A stretch of 64,000 nt of DNA from Wuchereria bancrofti. Taxonomy: Eukaryota > Nematoda > Chromadorea > Rhabditida > Onchocercidae. The stretch is taken from the NCBI GenBank assembly GCA_005281725.1, contig SSBO01000003.1, forward strand, positions 4,588,495-4,652,494, read 5' to 3'. Both the position numbers and the translations under genes were made by a program. Positions 1-13,800 of this stretch are shown here, piece by piece. The stretch's first letter is position 1; each line of letters begins with the position of its first letter. Under the pieces are notes generated by a model that worked only from the letters and a program-made list of their open reading frames with translations, had not been told where the DNA came from and ran no database searches.

Positions 1-429
1 AAGGTATTCTATAATCAGGCAAGTAAATGGCACAAATAACTTATTAACAATATGTTTTCAAGCGCTGTCATCCGGTATATAGTTATAAGTGCATTATCTT
101 CCTGAAATCTGGGCAACTTCGACCTCTTACACTTTTTCCTTTTATATAAAATTTTGGTTTAGGTCAAAATGCTGATTCGGTGCTGGCAGTTTACATTGAT
201 ATCGAAGGGAAAAAAGGGTAATAAACTTTCCGATATATAGCATGAAATAAACGCTCTGAAAAAATTTTGAAAGCAGTAATTTTTATCACTTACGAATAAA
301 AAAAAAATAAATCTACGCTTCTTTTAGAAGCGACAGTTTAAAAAAACAACAGTTTTCTAATGAATTGGTTTTTTTTTTTCAACCATATTTTGATATATTC
401 ACATTTATGACGAATTTCCAAATTTCGAC

Positions 430-2813
430 TTAAACTTCTTTCAAGTGCTTTTGCTTTATCGTCTGAATTGATGTGGGATTTACAGCCACTATTTGTAGCA
501 ATTTAAATCGACAAATATATGAAACCAAAATTAGTTCGTCGCTGATTCTTCATTGAACTACCGTTGTAAAATCAATGATACCAAACGTGTTCTGACTTTT
601 TGGCTTATTGCCTGATGCTTTACAGGTAATATTAAAATTTCCTAAACTCTTTAGAATGCAATTTTATCAAAAAGGAAAGAACACTTTGAAAGAATCTTGC
701 TAAGGAAGAGTCATTGTAATTACTGTGCTCCAATTGCGCTGTTTCTACAATTCCACTATTGCTACAGTACTTGTCATTTAAATCTGTTTTACTTTTTCGA
801 GGCTTGATTTTCTGGACGAATATACTTTCGTCTCTTTGTAAGATACTGTAAGAAAATTTTGATGAGTCAAATATGGCCATTACCGAAACCTAGTAAATCT
901 TATCCTTTGATAAACAGAGCATCAAACGTAATTTATAAAAAAGATCGCAGAAGCATGGTGTTTTAGATAAATTAATTCATCAGTTATTTTCGAACCAGAC
1001 TCAAAATTTGCCTCAGTATAAATAAGTAATTATCTTCTCCCGGAATTGCAAATTGGAAATTTTGAGACTTATATAACGTTTAATTTCTGATATTACTAGC
1101 ATTATCATATAGAAATAGAGTATTTGGAAGTTAAAAAAATACTTTTTTAGATAATGACGTATCGAAGGTCAAATCAATGAATTTGAATTTAGGAATAGAA
1201 AGGTGTAGAAAGCGCTACCCATTCAACGATATGGAAATGAAATGAAAACCAAACGGTCACTGATTCTCTCTCTTATATTGCACTGGTCAGTGAAAATGAA
1301 AGCAAGTGAGAGAGGAATCTAGTTAAAGGTGCCTCATTTCTACAGCCTGACCCCACCCTTTCGAATTCTATTGTAAGAGTTGGAATAAGTTCTGAAAAAC
1401 TGTATAAATTAGGGGTAAACATCAATGGTTAAAGAGAGATACAAAGAATATCGAGTAGAAGCAATGTGGCAGACATAGGTAGACAACAAAAACTATAACC
1501 GCTTGTTAGTTTTCGATAAAAAACTTTGACAAGAAAGTTTTAGAACGAGAGAGCAGAAAGATACAATAATGAAGGATAGGTCAGCCTTGGAGCGATAATA
1601 AAAAGTAACAGCATAATGATACTAATTAACCGCGGTAGAATCACCGCAAATTCAATCTTCTTCCCGTGCTGTCAAAAATTTGATTAGAAAAGCTTCAAGA
1701 AATTAAACTTTATCTCCCATACTTTCTCGAAGCTTTAGTCACTGAATTTCATTTAAATTTCTATTCCGATATTATAATCTCAATTCATAGAAGTGTACAC
1801 TCAATTCACAGAAATAAATTCACAAATGGAATTTCTATGTCAACGGTGCTCGAATTTGAGCCGTGAATAAAAATATAGATCTATGTAACTGAAATATACA
1901 CTTATTTAAAGTTATTTGTCTACTTTCGTTATCCATAATATTACATCAAATAGGAACTTTATTGCAATAGAAACAACATTTGATTTGAAGTAAGGAAAGA
2001 ATCAAACATCATATCTATATTAATATTTCTTGCCTTCCGAAGTTTCAAAAGGTGAAAAATTTCAGCATTTTTTATCCTATCAAAGGACAATATTAGGCTA
2101 GAATATTATAAATTTGACCTTCTACTTCGTCCCGCTATGAAAAATAGTAAATAATAATACATATGAAATTTATAGCGGTCATTTCCATCTGTTCTGTTTG
2201 CTGAACTGCTTATTTTATCCATTTCTGCTTTTGTACTTATTCCAAGTATGTTCACCAGGTGCTGCTTTTTGTTTTACTTCGGAAGGATGCTAGAATAAAA
2301 ATGAAATGTCCAGTTATGAAGATCAGAACAGCTAAGCTACACAACGTAGAAGATCATATTCAAATATAATTACAGTACATTTACAATTCTGTAAAAAATT
2401 AGGCTTGTTTGACATTGAGCAAAGAAATAGCGACATATCGAACATTTCCGCCAATTTTTACGGTTTTGTTTAGATATTTTTCCTTCATATTTAAAACACG
2501 CTATAAAGATTTAGACAATTTATGTCTTTTCAGCAAATAATCTTTTTCTTTATTTGATTTGGAACGAAATAAAGGATTTCTAGAGCCGTGCTTTAATTAT
2601 AACTGCTTTAACCACGGTAATTTCGAGATTGTATTCAAATGAAATATAGAAGAAAAACTATGAGAAAGACTTGATGGGTTAAGCAGATCTTTTTGGCTCG
2701 ATTAAAATTGTAAAGTCTCCTTAACATAAATGTGAGAAGAATCTGAAGGTCTAAAGTCGTTACACTCCTTTATTGCCGTTCTCAGAGTAATTTCAGGCAG
2801 TAAAGTATGTTTT
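430..2813 (-). CDS. candidate five-exon gene, function unknown (5' end not found)
   Basis: No family recognised. Five minus-strand segments look coding and join in a consistent phase: 2813-2726 (contains LLPEITLRTAIKECNDF), 2289-2237 (HPSEVKQKAAPGEHTWN), 845-685 (QRDESIFVQKIKPRKSK, then an acidic/Asn-rich stretch), 611-562 (NKPKSQNTFGIIDFTT) and 462-430 (TIKQKHLKEV, stop). Acceptors read TTTACAG, TTCTAG, TTACAG, ATCAG and ATTCAG; donors read GTTAAG, GTACAA, GTGTTC and GTAGTT. Phases across the four junctions are 0, 2, 1 and 0, all matching. The first listed exon starts in phase 2, so at least one more 5' exon is missing; the open stretch at 3232-3609 could belong to it but its phases do not fit. 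The product looks soluble, basic and hydrophilic. The last exon is also open in another frame, so the C terminus is uncertain. This is inference from codon texture and phase only. Confidence 0.4.
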
Positions 2814-3231
2814 CTGTAAAGGACTTTCGGTAATTCAATTCTTTTTAATCTTAAATAATTCCGTCAAATGTTATCTGTCTTTACAATGTGAAAAATGATG
2901 AAGGTAAAGTGAAACACATAATGCCTAAATTCCATAACTTCATGCAAATAAAAAAACTTTGCTTAATTCACTAATTTTCTTTCACTTACAATGTTTACAA
3001 ATATAAGAAGAAAAACTTCGAGGTGTAAATAAACAAATGAATAAATATACATAAACGTATGCTTTATCTTCAGAATTTTAATAAAATGATGGTATAAAAA
3101 ATCATTATTGAATTACTATTGAAAATTTTATTTTGAAGGTCATTTTTGTTGTCCAGTAATATACTTTCTCGCAAACAACAATCTTTTCAAGTGCACAAAT
3201 ACTGAAAAACTTTTGGTATATGTGAAATTTT

Positions 3232-3609
3232 TCAGAGTTTTATCACTTGGAAGGACTGTTGTTTTCGGTGGTCAATATCATTTCTTTTTTGAAGGTCACT
3301 CCAAATGCATGATGAAGATGAAATGCGGCGATAAAACCGCACCAGTGGACATTGCAGTAGCCATTTGTCCGGGGTCAAATCAAATTAGTGTTGCTTTTGG
3401 GAAAAAGATGCATTCGGTTTTACTAGTACACCAAAAATTTTCAATGCTACTGAGGCGATTCGTTGTTTCTGTAACCGTTGAACCTTTTCTCCCTGCAGTT
3501 TTTCTTTTTCATTGTTCACATTAAATTCCAGCCACGATACACAAGCCTCTTTAATATCGTCCGGAAGGAAGTACACCCACAGAGAGGTCAACTGACAGGG
3601 GTCAGTCAT
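3232..3609 (-). CDS. unresolved coding-like stretch with one internal stop
   Basis: The minus strand from an ATG at 3609 reads 74 codons (starting MTDPCQLTSLWVYFLPDD, then a basic, Gln/Lys-rich helix-like part) to a TAA at 3385-3387. The same frame then continues open, containing DKWLLQCPLVRFYRR, to a TGA at 3232. Base composition is clearly less AT-rich than the surroundings. The plus strand is also open over 3213-3524 (103 codons), which is unusual here. Possible explanations are a decayed coding sequence, a first exon whose donor I did not place (a GTGTAC donor lies near 3432), or an old transposon fragment. I recognise no domain. An acceptor-like TTGCAG lies upstream on the minus strand near 3660, compatible with a spliced or trans-spliced 5' end. 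Confidence 0.25.
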
Positions 3610-6600
3610 TTTGTGCTTCTATCCAAACCCACTCAAAATGATGTGAAGCCCGCCAGTTTCTCTGCAATTCAATGAAATGCACTACTTAATCATTCACTCT
3701 CATTGTTTCCAATGATCTTTTGTCAATTTCACAAAACACTAATCTCTTCAAACCTAAAGCACACCTCATCACTTCACTTTATCATTCGAAAATATTCACT
3801 CAATCTTTTTTTCATTCCGTACCACTGTAAATAATATTTATGAAGAAATTATGAAAATTATTTTACCAAAAAAACTTATTTAATTCAAATCAAACATTAA
3901 ATGGCCTTTAAAACAGTTAATTTAAAATGTCAGGAAGAGAAGTATGCTTGAAAATATTGTTAGGTCAAGAAGTCCACAAAGTTAACGAAATGAATGCGCT
4001 AAAATAATTTCTGGAATCATTGTGAAACGATATTTTTGGTTGTCAGCATCTTGATGTGAGTTGTAATAAAGGTGTAATTCATATCTTGTCCATTATCAAG
4101 AATTTCAACCTGTATCCTATTTTTCAGTTTATCCTTCGCATCAGCGAAACAGCTTTTTTTTCAATTAGTTATATTGTACCGAATTCGCTTCCAGAATTAT
4201 TCTACATCTTATCCGATGTATGAAGGAGAGCTAAAGTGAGTTGGCATATTTATGCCATAGCTGTAAATTGCGCTCGTGTCAACTGCGGGTTAGTGTGACA
4301 ATTTCCTTATTATTACCTAGAGAAGATACGTTGATTTTGCGGAATCCATTTTACACTCACTTTCGAATTGAATAATCAACTATAGATAGTCAGACTTACA
4401 TCTTATTTGGCCGAATTGTGCCTATATTGTGCTAAACATTTCATGTTAGACGATTAGGCTTCCAAATCAGAAATCACCAATCGTTACAGAAATATTTGAA
4501 TTGAGAAATAATTTTTGAAATGGAATAACAGATCAAGAAAGCATGTTAACATAAAGAAACGGAATAAGTAAAAATGTAGGTATGTGGCGCCGTTTTGAGT
4601 GAACGGTGTTGGATGTTGAATACGAAATAGAGTTTTTCTTTTTTAAAGGTTGGATTAGGATGGGAGAAGAGGAGATCGTGAGGAGAAGGGAAATATAACG
4701 GTAGGGTCAAAAGGAAGTAAAGGTAGAAAAGGGAGAGAACAGATTGTTGCTATTACTATCAAAATGCGTAAATTCCTAAAATAGTCGACCCGAGAAAAAA
4801 TGGATAGGGTATAGGATTGCAGGAAAGGTTTTTTATCGGATGGCATAGCTCCGAAGAAAAATATGATTTTAGCTGCTCCTGCTCCACACAGTTTTTTCCA
4901 TTTTTTTGCGATTTGAAGCAAATGTCTACCCTACAAATACCAACCAAACGGACAGAAAAGGCAGGCGGTAAATGTACACACACAGACACAAACATACACA
5001 TACACACACACACACACACGCAAACACTCACACATATATACATACACACATACCAGCACATTAATAAAAAGTTTAATAATCTGTGCAGTTTTACCCACAT
5101 AAAAAGTAACGCTTAAGCCGCAACAGAATTATTGTCAACAATAATTTAAATGTCATCCAAAAAACATTTATCGCAATGATTTGGAACGCAACATTACCAC
5201 ATTTCAAAATCTATGGTACTTTCGAGCACAATATGGATGTTATGTATATCATTAAACTACAAAAGGTCATGCAGGTCATGTGTGATTACCTCTTCACACG
5301 TATCGATAATGATATGTATGATCTTTAAATAATTATGAACAGGGAGTTTTGCTTCTCCTTTTTCATTTAAAAATCGAAGCAGTACTGCCGCTTTCAATCA
5401 TTGAAGCGTGTTTTGAATTTGAGAAGCTTGCTTGCAAAAACTGCTAACCACTATGATCTTATCCAATGTGCTAGACTCCCATTTTCTATTTACAAGAGAT
5501 AGAGAAATTACAACAAGAAGAAAATGGTAACAGAAACATGAAATAAAAAATTATAAACTAAAAACAGAAATGCATTAATCGCACATAAATGAAAATTAAA
5601 ACTAAAAAAGTATATAAGAAAGAGGAAAAAAGAGATTAAAAGAAAAAAGCGTAAAGGAAATTTAATAAAATGGATGAAGAATCACCACAAAATTCTAATA
5701 TTGCCAATTTGGAGCCAATTTTTTGACATACATTGCGGTTTGCTTCACGGACTCTATATTGCGTGACCAAAGCTTTCCATAGAATTTTTTAAATTAAAAT
5801 TTTATTATCCAAAACGGTGATGAAGTTTAAGCATTGTGTAGCGTCGTATGATGGACCGGGAGAGACAACACTGAATTCTTATGATTAATTCAGAAGCTAA
5901 TCGTCATTTTTATTGAAAAAGAGAAAATCTTTGATCTTATCAGTCTGAAGTTTTTTAACAATGCTAATTTCATTTATGCCACATTTTCTTCCTTCCGTAA
6001 TTCCAAATATTCTTACAATTTAGTCGCGAAGAAAGGTCTTAAATTTCAGGTAATTTTCATTAAGAGCCTAATTATAATAATTTATCTACTTAAAAATCAT
6101 AGTCTTTAAATATTCAAAAACTTTAAATATTTAAATATTCAAAAAAAAAATATTCAAAAATGCGTGAACATATTGTGGCTGTTTTATTTTAGATGTAAAT
6201 TAATTCGTCTGTTGGAACAGTTTTAAACTATGCAGTGGAAATCAGAAGTCTTGAAATTAGCTTCCAGTAAATTTCGCTTTTGTTTCGCCATCAATTGAAA
6301 TAAATGCTAAAAAGACATTTATTATTCTGAAAAATTTTTTTCAGGTAAAAATTAATCAAGCGAAAAATGATTTAATTGTGTGCAAGCTATAAAAGCCCTG
6401 TATTTCGTGTGGCCAATAAAATATAGTATAAAATAATTATAAATAATTTATCTAGCCATTTATCCATTTACCTGAATTTTTTATATGAATTTATCTGAAT
6501 CGCGGGTAAAAATGCATTAAATTGGGGTAGTGCAGGAACAACAATGATAAGTGAAAGGAAAGTGGTCTTAAAATGTTCAACTTGACAAATATCTCCAATG

Positions 6601-9600
6601 GAAAAAAGTTGACTGATTCATAATTTGCTATTATTTTACCATCTGATATTAATCTTGCTCTAAATGATTCAAAATTATGGAAAAGTTATATCAAAAGCGA
6701 CAGCTTATGCTATTTTAAATTACTAAGTGGAAGACGCGGATAAAAATGGTTAAAATAATTATGCCATGTAAATGGGTGAAATTATTACGATAGGCACGGG
6801 TAAAATAATTCTAATGGATCCGTAATAATGATGTGAATATAAAAGTGTAAACGATATTTATCTAATCTATTCGAAATCAGTATAACATTCTTTTTATAAG
6901 TTCGCGAGAACCGTACGGTATTCAATGAAATCAGAAATAAGGAAAAATTATTTGAAAAGAATATGTGAGTAATTGTATTAGTTTTCTCTTTTTTTGGAAC
7001 AAAGATAAGAGGGCGGGAAGGGAAATGAAGTCTAAAGAAGACTAATGAAACACCAAAATTATGACAAGATAATAGAAATTAATAATTTTCCAAAAACATC
7101 TGTCTTCCGTGAAAATCGGTCGTTTATTAATTCAAATTAATCCTAATTTTTATACATTCGGATGCCGCCCTTTATTTTATGTAAATTAAACTTTATATGC
7201 CTTTTCTTTGAATCTATTGAAAATTAAATTATACCTAATGCAATATTCATTTTTTGATAGCTTATTAGTATATCTTATACTTCAAAACTTTTACTTGAAA
7301 CCGTAAATTAGCACAGTTATTCGGAGTTACCATAAATATTTACTATAATGAACTAAAAGACATTAGAATACAATGAAATTTTTAATGAAGTAACAGGAAT
7401 TAACAAACAGACATGAAGTCAGAAATTCATAAAGAGATTTTGAATGGGAGAAAAACGAAAGAACAAAATTATTTTGTAAATGGTCTATCTTGAAATAATT
7501 GAATTTCTACCACGGAAGAACAAAATCAAGGGGACAAATTAAGTTAAGTAAATTGTGTAAATTGTTCAAAAGTGCTTTAAGTAAATTGAAAACGCATGAA
7601 AATGAATATTGCTGGGGAAAAAATTACATGGAAAAATTTGGCGAAGCAAAATTTAAATTCATTTTTGATTTAGAATGAAACAGCTCTCTTATTAGATTTG
7701 CATTTAAATCGATAAGACTTTCCAAAGAAAAGATTCTGTCTTTAGTGTAAAAAAGGATCTTTACCAATGGTTGTTTTTCGATAATAGCTTATCACTTAAA
7801 TGAAATGATAAAGAAGAGACTGTTACCTAGTATTCATTCTGGTTCTAGTCTAGCTAATTGTACAACTATTGAATTCATTTTTTTTTTTTGATTTCATTCC
7901 TTCTAGCTATTAAAATAAATATTGTTTGATATTATTCAAATTATATCTGCAAACAATGGTTAATACTGATGATGGACGCCTAAATAATATCTAAGTGATT
8001 ATGACTGACCCAACTTTGATTAAGAGACTCAACGAAAAGATATCCGTTCCTAACGAAACAAATTAACTCTAAAGACCGAAAATAGGAGAGTAATTTAAAT
8101 ATTACTTTATCAGACTGAGACCATCTGCACTAAAATATGTTAAGACCATGCAAAAACAATTTTCTGCGTCAAGATCTAGAACTTTCAATCAATGCAAGTA
8201 TCATACTATCACTTTTTCCTATGGATTATGTCTTTTCATATATCTAACAAAAATTTATTACTCAGTTGACCACTGTTTAATCTAATTTATTTTTTTATTT
8301 TTTGTTAGTTAACAATAACTATGTGCTGTTGGCCAGAGACAAATTTTCATCTCACTTAAAAGTTTATTTACAAATAGGACTAATTTTAAAAATTCTTGTA
8401 AAACTTGCTTATTTCCTTTTCTTTTCAGAAATAATAATAATATCGACAAATTTGGTATGATTCTTTCTAGTAATACTGCAGAAGATCAAGGATCTCGAAG
8501 AAAAGATGTTCGCTTCTTGGACCTTTTCAAATTCGTAAATCCATTTCTCGTCTATAGCCTCCCTTCTCTTCTCTCTTTTCAAGAAAAAAGTTTTCTGGCA
8601 CATTCAGGAAGCAATTTTGAATCTGTTCAAATGCACACAAAAATCCAATTGAAATGGAAAATACATTTTTGTTAAAAAGACTTTAACATTTTCTAAAGGC
8701 AGCTTACAACATTTGAGTGCTTAATAGAATGTAATTTATTGGACCTAATCAGTGCATAATATAAAGAAGGTAATAGTTAACAGATGGATTGATACAGATT
8801 TTAAGACCAGATTTTGACCTTAAATTCTGAATTTCATTCCAGACAAAAGATTACCTAACCATTTTTATGTGCAAAGTACAATGAAGCAAAAACTAGCACT
8901 AAAAAAATTAATGCTAGAATTTGATTGCAGAAAGCACAAGTAATCAAACTATAATAAATGGGCCTGCAATTTCCTAAATTAAAAAAGTAAAAGTTTTTGG
9001 AAGACGGGAGGTTCACAAATCAGTTAATTGTTGATTTTAAACTCATGAAGTGAATAATGGAGCTTTGTTATAAAAGTTTCTATTGGAAAATGATTGGATG
9101 TTTCTTTCATTCATTTGGAATTCATTTTAATTATTCTAATTCCGATAATCTCACTTAAGCATTTAAAAATTTCGAACTATTTCAGTTACTTGTTGGCAAA
9201 AGACCGTACAGCAGGAGACAAATGGAAAAAAAGCCTCCTTCTTACAATGATATTTTTGATTCCTGATAAAATGAAGAGATTGGTAAAATTTTTTCAAACA
9301 TTATCTATCATTCCGTGTAGGACAAAAAAATGAAGTGTAAAAATCTTCAATTGGTCTTTGAATTTAGAAACCTTCTTCCAATTATTCTAAATTTATAGAC
9401 TGAATACAAAAATATGAGAAAGCATGAAATGTGGGTTCTTTTTCCAGCTCTAATTTTTTGTGCAAGTTGCAAGCAAATATTTGCAACATAATCGTTTCAA
9501 ACCGAAAAAAAATGAAAATTAAAGTCCCAGAAGCAAAAAAGAAAAACCAACTGTTATGTAATATCACGATAATTGATATAGTATAGCAAAATTCAGTTTG

Positions 9601-10409
9601 ATAAAGAATGCATTCGTTGATACCATTTTCTGCCGTTTTCGTTCAACCATATTTTCTGAAAATGATCAGTGATAGTTGTTAGTTTTCAGTTGTTATATGC
9701 ATTGCTTTAGTTAGCCAAAGCCATAATTTCGAAAGAGTAAACGATTAAAAGAGCCTAACTATTGATAGCATATAAGTGCATAGTTCCTGCCTGATACAAT
9801 GAAATTTACACTTCACTATGTAGTGAGAAAGTAATTGAATATCACTAATAAATAAAAATATTTGAAGTAACAATTCTCTACAGCATGCTAACTAGAAAAC
9901 TTACATTTTTCGTTTGCTAAAAAAAAAAAAAACACAAATTTAGGAATATGTCCAACTGGCCATTTTCTAGCAAATTTTAAGTAAAATGTTAAATAACTGG
10001 AAAATTTTTGTGCATGGATGTGACTGCAAAACAGAAGAAAAAATGGGAAGTGCACACGAACAAAGCTCTTTTTTTAAATTAATGAAAAGAGAGAAAGTTT
10101 TGTGAGGCGAGAACCAAGATTAAAAGGCTTTTTTCCTTTTAATTGTTGAGGTGTAAAGAGAAAAGTAAATGTGGATGGGAAGATGTAGGAGGGGAAATAA
10201 ACTCCCTAAATTTACTTCTTTTGAGAGGAGCTAACTGAAGCGTAGCATTACTTAACTTAGAATGGGAACGCACCTCATTTCGCCTTCCTTGCTTGGAGGC
10301 TTTCTTTGGAAAATTTTTTAAAAGCTGCTAACTTTTAGCATTGAGCAAGAAAAACCACCTCCTTTTATTATTATTTTTTTTTTGAAAAGCATTTGCCCAT
10401 TAAAAGAAA
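3610..10409. other. gene-poor AT-rich stretch
   Basis: No gene could be assembled here. Contents: a purine-rich run at about 4650-4760, the CA microsatellite described separately, short coding-like minus-strand pieces at about 5680-5880 and 8409-8640 that could not be chained into a gene, and low-complexity TATTCAAAAA-type repeats around 6105-6165. The rest is unremarkable AT-rich sequence with A and T homopolymers. Confidence 0.5.
4978..5055. repeat. CA/CATA microsatellite
   Basis: Interrupted CA dinucleotide array with CATA and CAGA variants. The core around 4996-5018 is an uninterrupted run of CA units. It generates Cys/Val-rich reading frames on the minus strand that should not be taken as genes. 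Confidence 0.9.
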
Positions 10410-10868
10410 ATGACATTTTTCAGCCTTATATCTAGATCGACAGCGAAAAATTACGAACATCCAAAGCTACTGGTGCTACCATTTTCTTTGCTAATCGTGA
10501 GATTTACAGCATTAATTTATAGTGAAAATTCAGGCATTCGTTCACCAGCAAAATACATTTCTACTTGTCAAGGTAACAAGAACGATCTCAACAAATAAAT
10601 CAACGGTATGCAGAGATATCCAAATACAGAGATATTTCTTTATGCCTTAAAATTTAGTCACTATAAATTAAATTGAGTTGCTTCACTTTATCCAGTCAAC
10701 ATCTGATTAAGCGATTCCTAATGAAAGATTTATATAGAACAACTTTTACAATATAACACAGTTCCAACTAGAAAAAATCAGTTTCATAAAATATTTGAGC
10801 GATTGAAACTATTAAATATTTGCTGAAGTTTCCAATTTGTCTTTTCAGGAATATCTGTCTATAAATAA
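10410..10868 (+). CDS. candidate small hydrophobic protein, two exons
   Basis: Exon 1 is 10410-10572 and exon 2 is 10849-10868. The donor is AG|GTAACA, the acceptor is CTTTTCAG, and the phase (1) matches. The product would be 60 residues: a basic N-terminal part, a hydrophobic segment from about residue 21 to 38 (LLVLPFSLLIVRF and following), then a short polar tail ending GISVYK. This fits a signal-anchor or short secreted peptide. No homolog is recognised, no ATG-proximal trans-splice acceptor is seen, and exon 2 carries only six codons. A chance ORF is quite possible. Confidence 0.3.
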
Positions 10869-13800
10869 ACTTGGCGATTATTTCTTATCACTACTGTCAA
10901 TAAGACTTACTCTAAATGTTGTTTGTTCAATCAGCATACAAGTTGACGCGCTTCAACAAAGTACCATTACTTTGGACGTGAAAGCATGCCAGATCTAAAA
11001 TGAAATGAAAATTACAATATTGAGCATAAATTGGAAACCGGACGAAATGTAACACAACTTCGTATCATAATTTTTGAATGAACATAACTAATGCCTTCAA
11101 AGATTTTGGTGATATGAAATAAACAAAAAGATGTAATTCTTTCCGGGACTTCTTAAAATTGCAAATAATAAAGGCAACAAGGATTCAAAATGATAATATG
11201 ACATTTGCAAAAATTTGCAAAAGCACGGCTTTGTTAAACCAATAAAAAAAGAACTTGCAAAGTATTTAATAGAATTCGCGACATATGATCGAAGCTAAGA
11301 ATGTTAAAATTATTAAACAAAAATTTGTATTATTAATGACTATTGTTCAGATTGCAACAATAACAAATCATCCAATTGAATTTCTTAAATTTCAAAAGAT
11401 TATTTGGCCATAACTAAGATAAGATGTTACCTTCTCAGATTGAAGTCTTTGAAGTGAGAAGTGTATGACTGTTTCATTTACAGTAATTCAATGAAAATGA
11501 AGCAATTACCATTCAGTCATCATATCAATTTCGATTTGTTCTCGGATTCAACAAATTAAATTAAGAAATATATGAGACCAAATTATATATAAGGCTGAGC
11601 CATGAAAAGTGGACAGAGCGGAGAAGTAAAATATTCATATTTATATCAAAAAAAGCCTCTATATTTCGAAAAAGCACCCACTATTTTTGCAAAGGGCCAA
11701 TGAGCAAACAAACGTATAATACATATTCATAAGAGAGAAAAAGACACAAAGAAAAATTTATTTTTGAAAAGAAAATTGGTAATTTAATTGAAATGGAGCC
11801 ATTTGGGGTCCACCAAAAACGTTGTGTAATTATGTCTCCCTGAAATGTATATCATGCATGTAAGTATTCCCCATTCCGTCTCGGTCCATCTGTTTGTTTG
11901 TGTATTCGAAGCATTCAGTTCCATATCAATAGCCATCGGCAACAACAACGGTAGCGCTCCAAAAAACATCCAAAAAAATTACATTAAATAATTTTTTTAA
12001 TTAATAATAAAAATTCTTCACATTATCGATACAGAAATGGATGATTATCAAAGATTCATCTAAAAGTTGCCAGAAGGTTAGAATGTCAATTTTTTGGTTT
12101 CACGTCTGAAGAGGCGCATATTGCATCCCTAATGAATTGATTTTGTTGTTGTATTTGAAGATTTCTAGTGACTAGTTGACAAATATAATGTTTTTGAAGA
12201 GAAATTTATAAATAAAGTTTGAAAAAATCAAGCAGGAAAGTTGATTGCTGGCTTTCAAAATTAGTTCCTTTTATGATCAATTATATTTTAGTGACTAAGT
12301 CTTTTGAATAAATAATTAAGAAAGCTTGATTTAGCCTAAAAATTAACGGTGTAATTTTACCCTTCCATCATTAATATCATGTTGTTATACTGCTATCCAA
12401 TTTTTCATGCATTATGATGACCGAAATGGTCCGCATGAATTCTTTCAAAGTCAAAAGTCAATGTAAAATAATAGCGAATTCAAAGCGATCAAAATAATTT
12501 TGGCTGCTAGCATAAATTTCAAAGCAATTTACAGAAAAATAAACTGAATAAAAATTTTGAAAGAAATGCAACAAAAATTAAAGAAATCTCTATTTCAAAC
12601 AATTAAAAAAAATATTTGAAAGAAAAAGGGATAGAACGTCATGAATTTCAGATGGGAACTTGATTACTTTGAGTGAGAAAGGGAAAAATAAGTTGATACT
12701 ATTGTCATGCCACTTTACAAGACTTGTTCTTCTATTAAAAAATGTTGAGTTTTTTTCGGCAGTCAATTAATAAGAAAAGAAAAAAATTTCAAGGTGCACA
12801 AAATGCCTTTCTTTTAAAAATTGAAGGAATAATCAGTTTTATACAAAATATTACAGAAAAAATTTCAAAAAAAAAATTGGAAAAAATGACGCCGCCCAAA
12901 AACCGCTGTGTCAAATGTTACACCGTAAAAAGGGTAACATTTTCTGCACCAAGGGATGATGATGATCTTTTTAGCCGTCCCTTGTAACATAATAATATTA
13001 TTTTACTTAATGCCACAATTATAATTTTCAGTTTTTAAATTGTTTCATTTAAATAAAAATGCACATAACCTTTTCTGGAAATATAAAATACTTCTTTCCA
13101 GTAAAATGCTAAACTGTCCAAATAGAAGTTTTTCTGTCTTTATGTGATACCATTCTTCTCTTTGTGCCATGAAGTGAAACAGAGTTTTCCTTGTAAACTT
13201 AAAAAAAAAACCACTGACTCATCTCATAGTGTCTTTCCATGGTTCAAGCATTTTCTAACAAATAATCATAAGATTGAATCGTCATTAAACGGACTGTGTA
13301 TCAGGTATTTTGTTTACGTGATACTCGAAAAGTAGTATACAACGAATTCTGAAAACAATAATTGCCTTAAGAAAACGAATTCATGTCCTAATTACTGCTC
13401 AAAAGCGAAGAAAATTTTAATACAATATTTGACATTTAAAACTAAAATCATAAGTGATAAATTAATAGAGAAATGAACGATGAATGGAAAGCGCTTTGAC
13501 AGTCCTTTGATTTTAGTCAGTTTCAACTTTACAAAGAAAATGTATTTATGTCTCGAGTTTAGCTGAATTCAACGGTATTTAATTAATAAATGGTAGATAT
13601 TGCAAATCATACATACCTTTATTCAGAAAGCAATAACTCTCTCTTTGCTTCCTGGCACGTGTACTTTTTTTTGAAGAAATACTATTTATTTGATTAAAAT
13701 TCTAGCAGATTATACAACTTAATTTAAAAACTCTTTCAAAAAATTATTGGAGAGATGCAAATCTTTATCAGTAGAAAAGGCAATAAGGATCAAAAGTATG

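Noticed and set aside
4759..5116. Two long ORFs on opposite strands rich in Val/Cys or His/Thr
   Set aside because: They are translations of the CA microsatellite and its flanks; composition is fully explained by the repeat.
12905..12945. Inverted repeat AAATGTTAC / GTAACATTT
   Set aside because: Nine-base arms in AT-rich DNA are expected by chance and no element boundary is associated with it.
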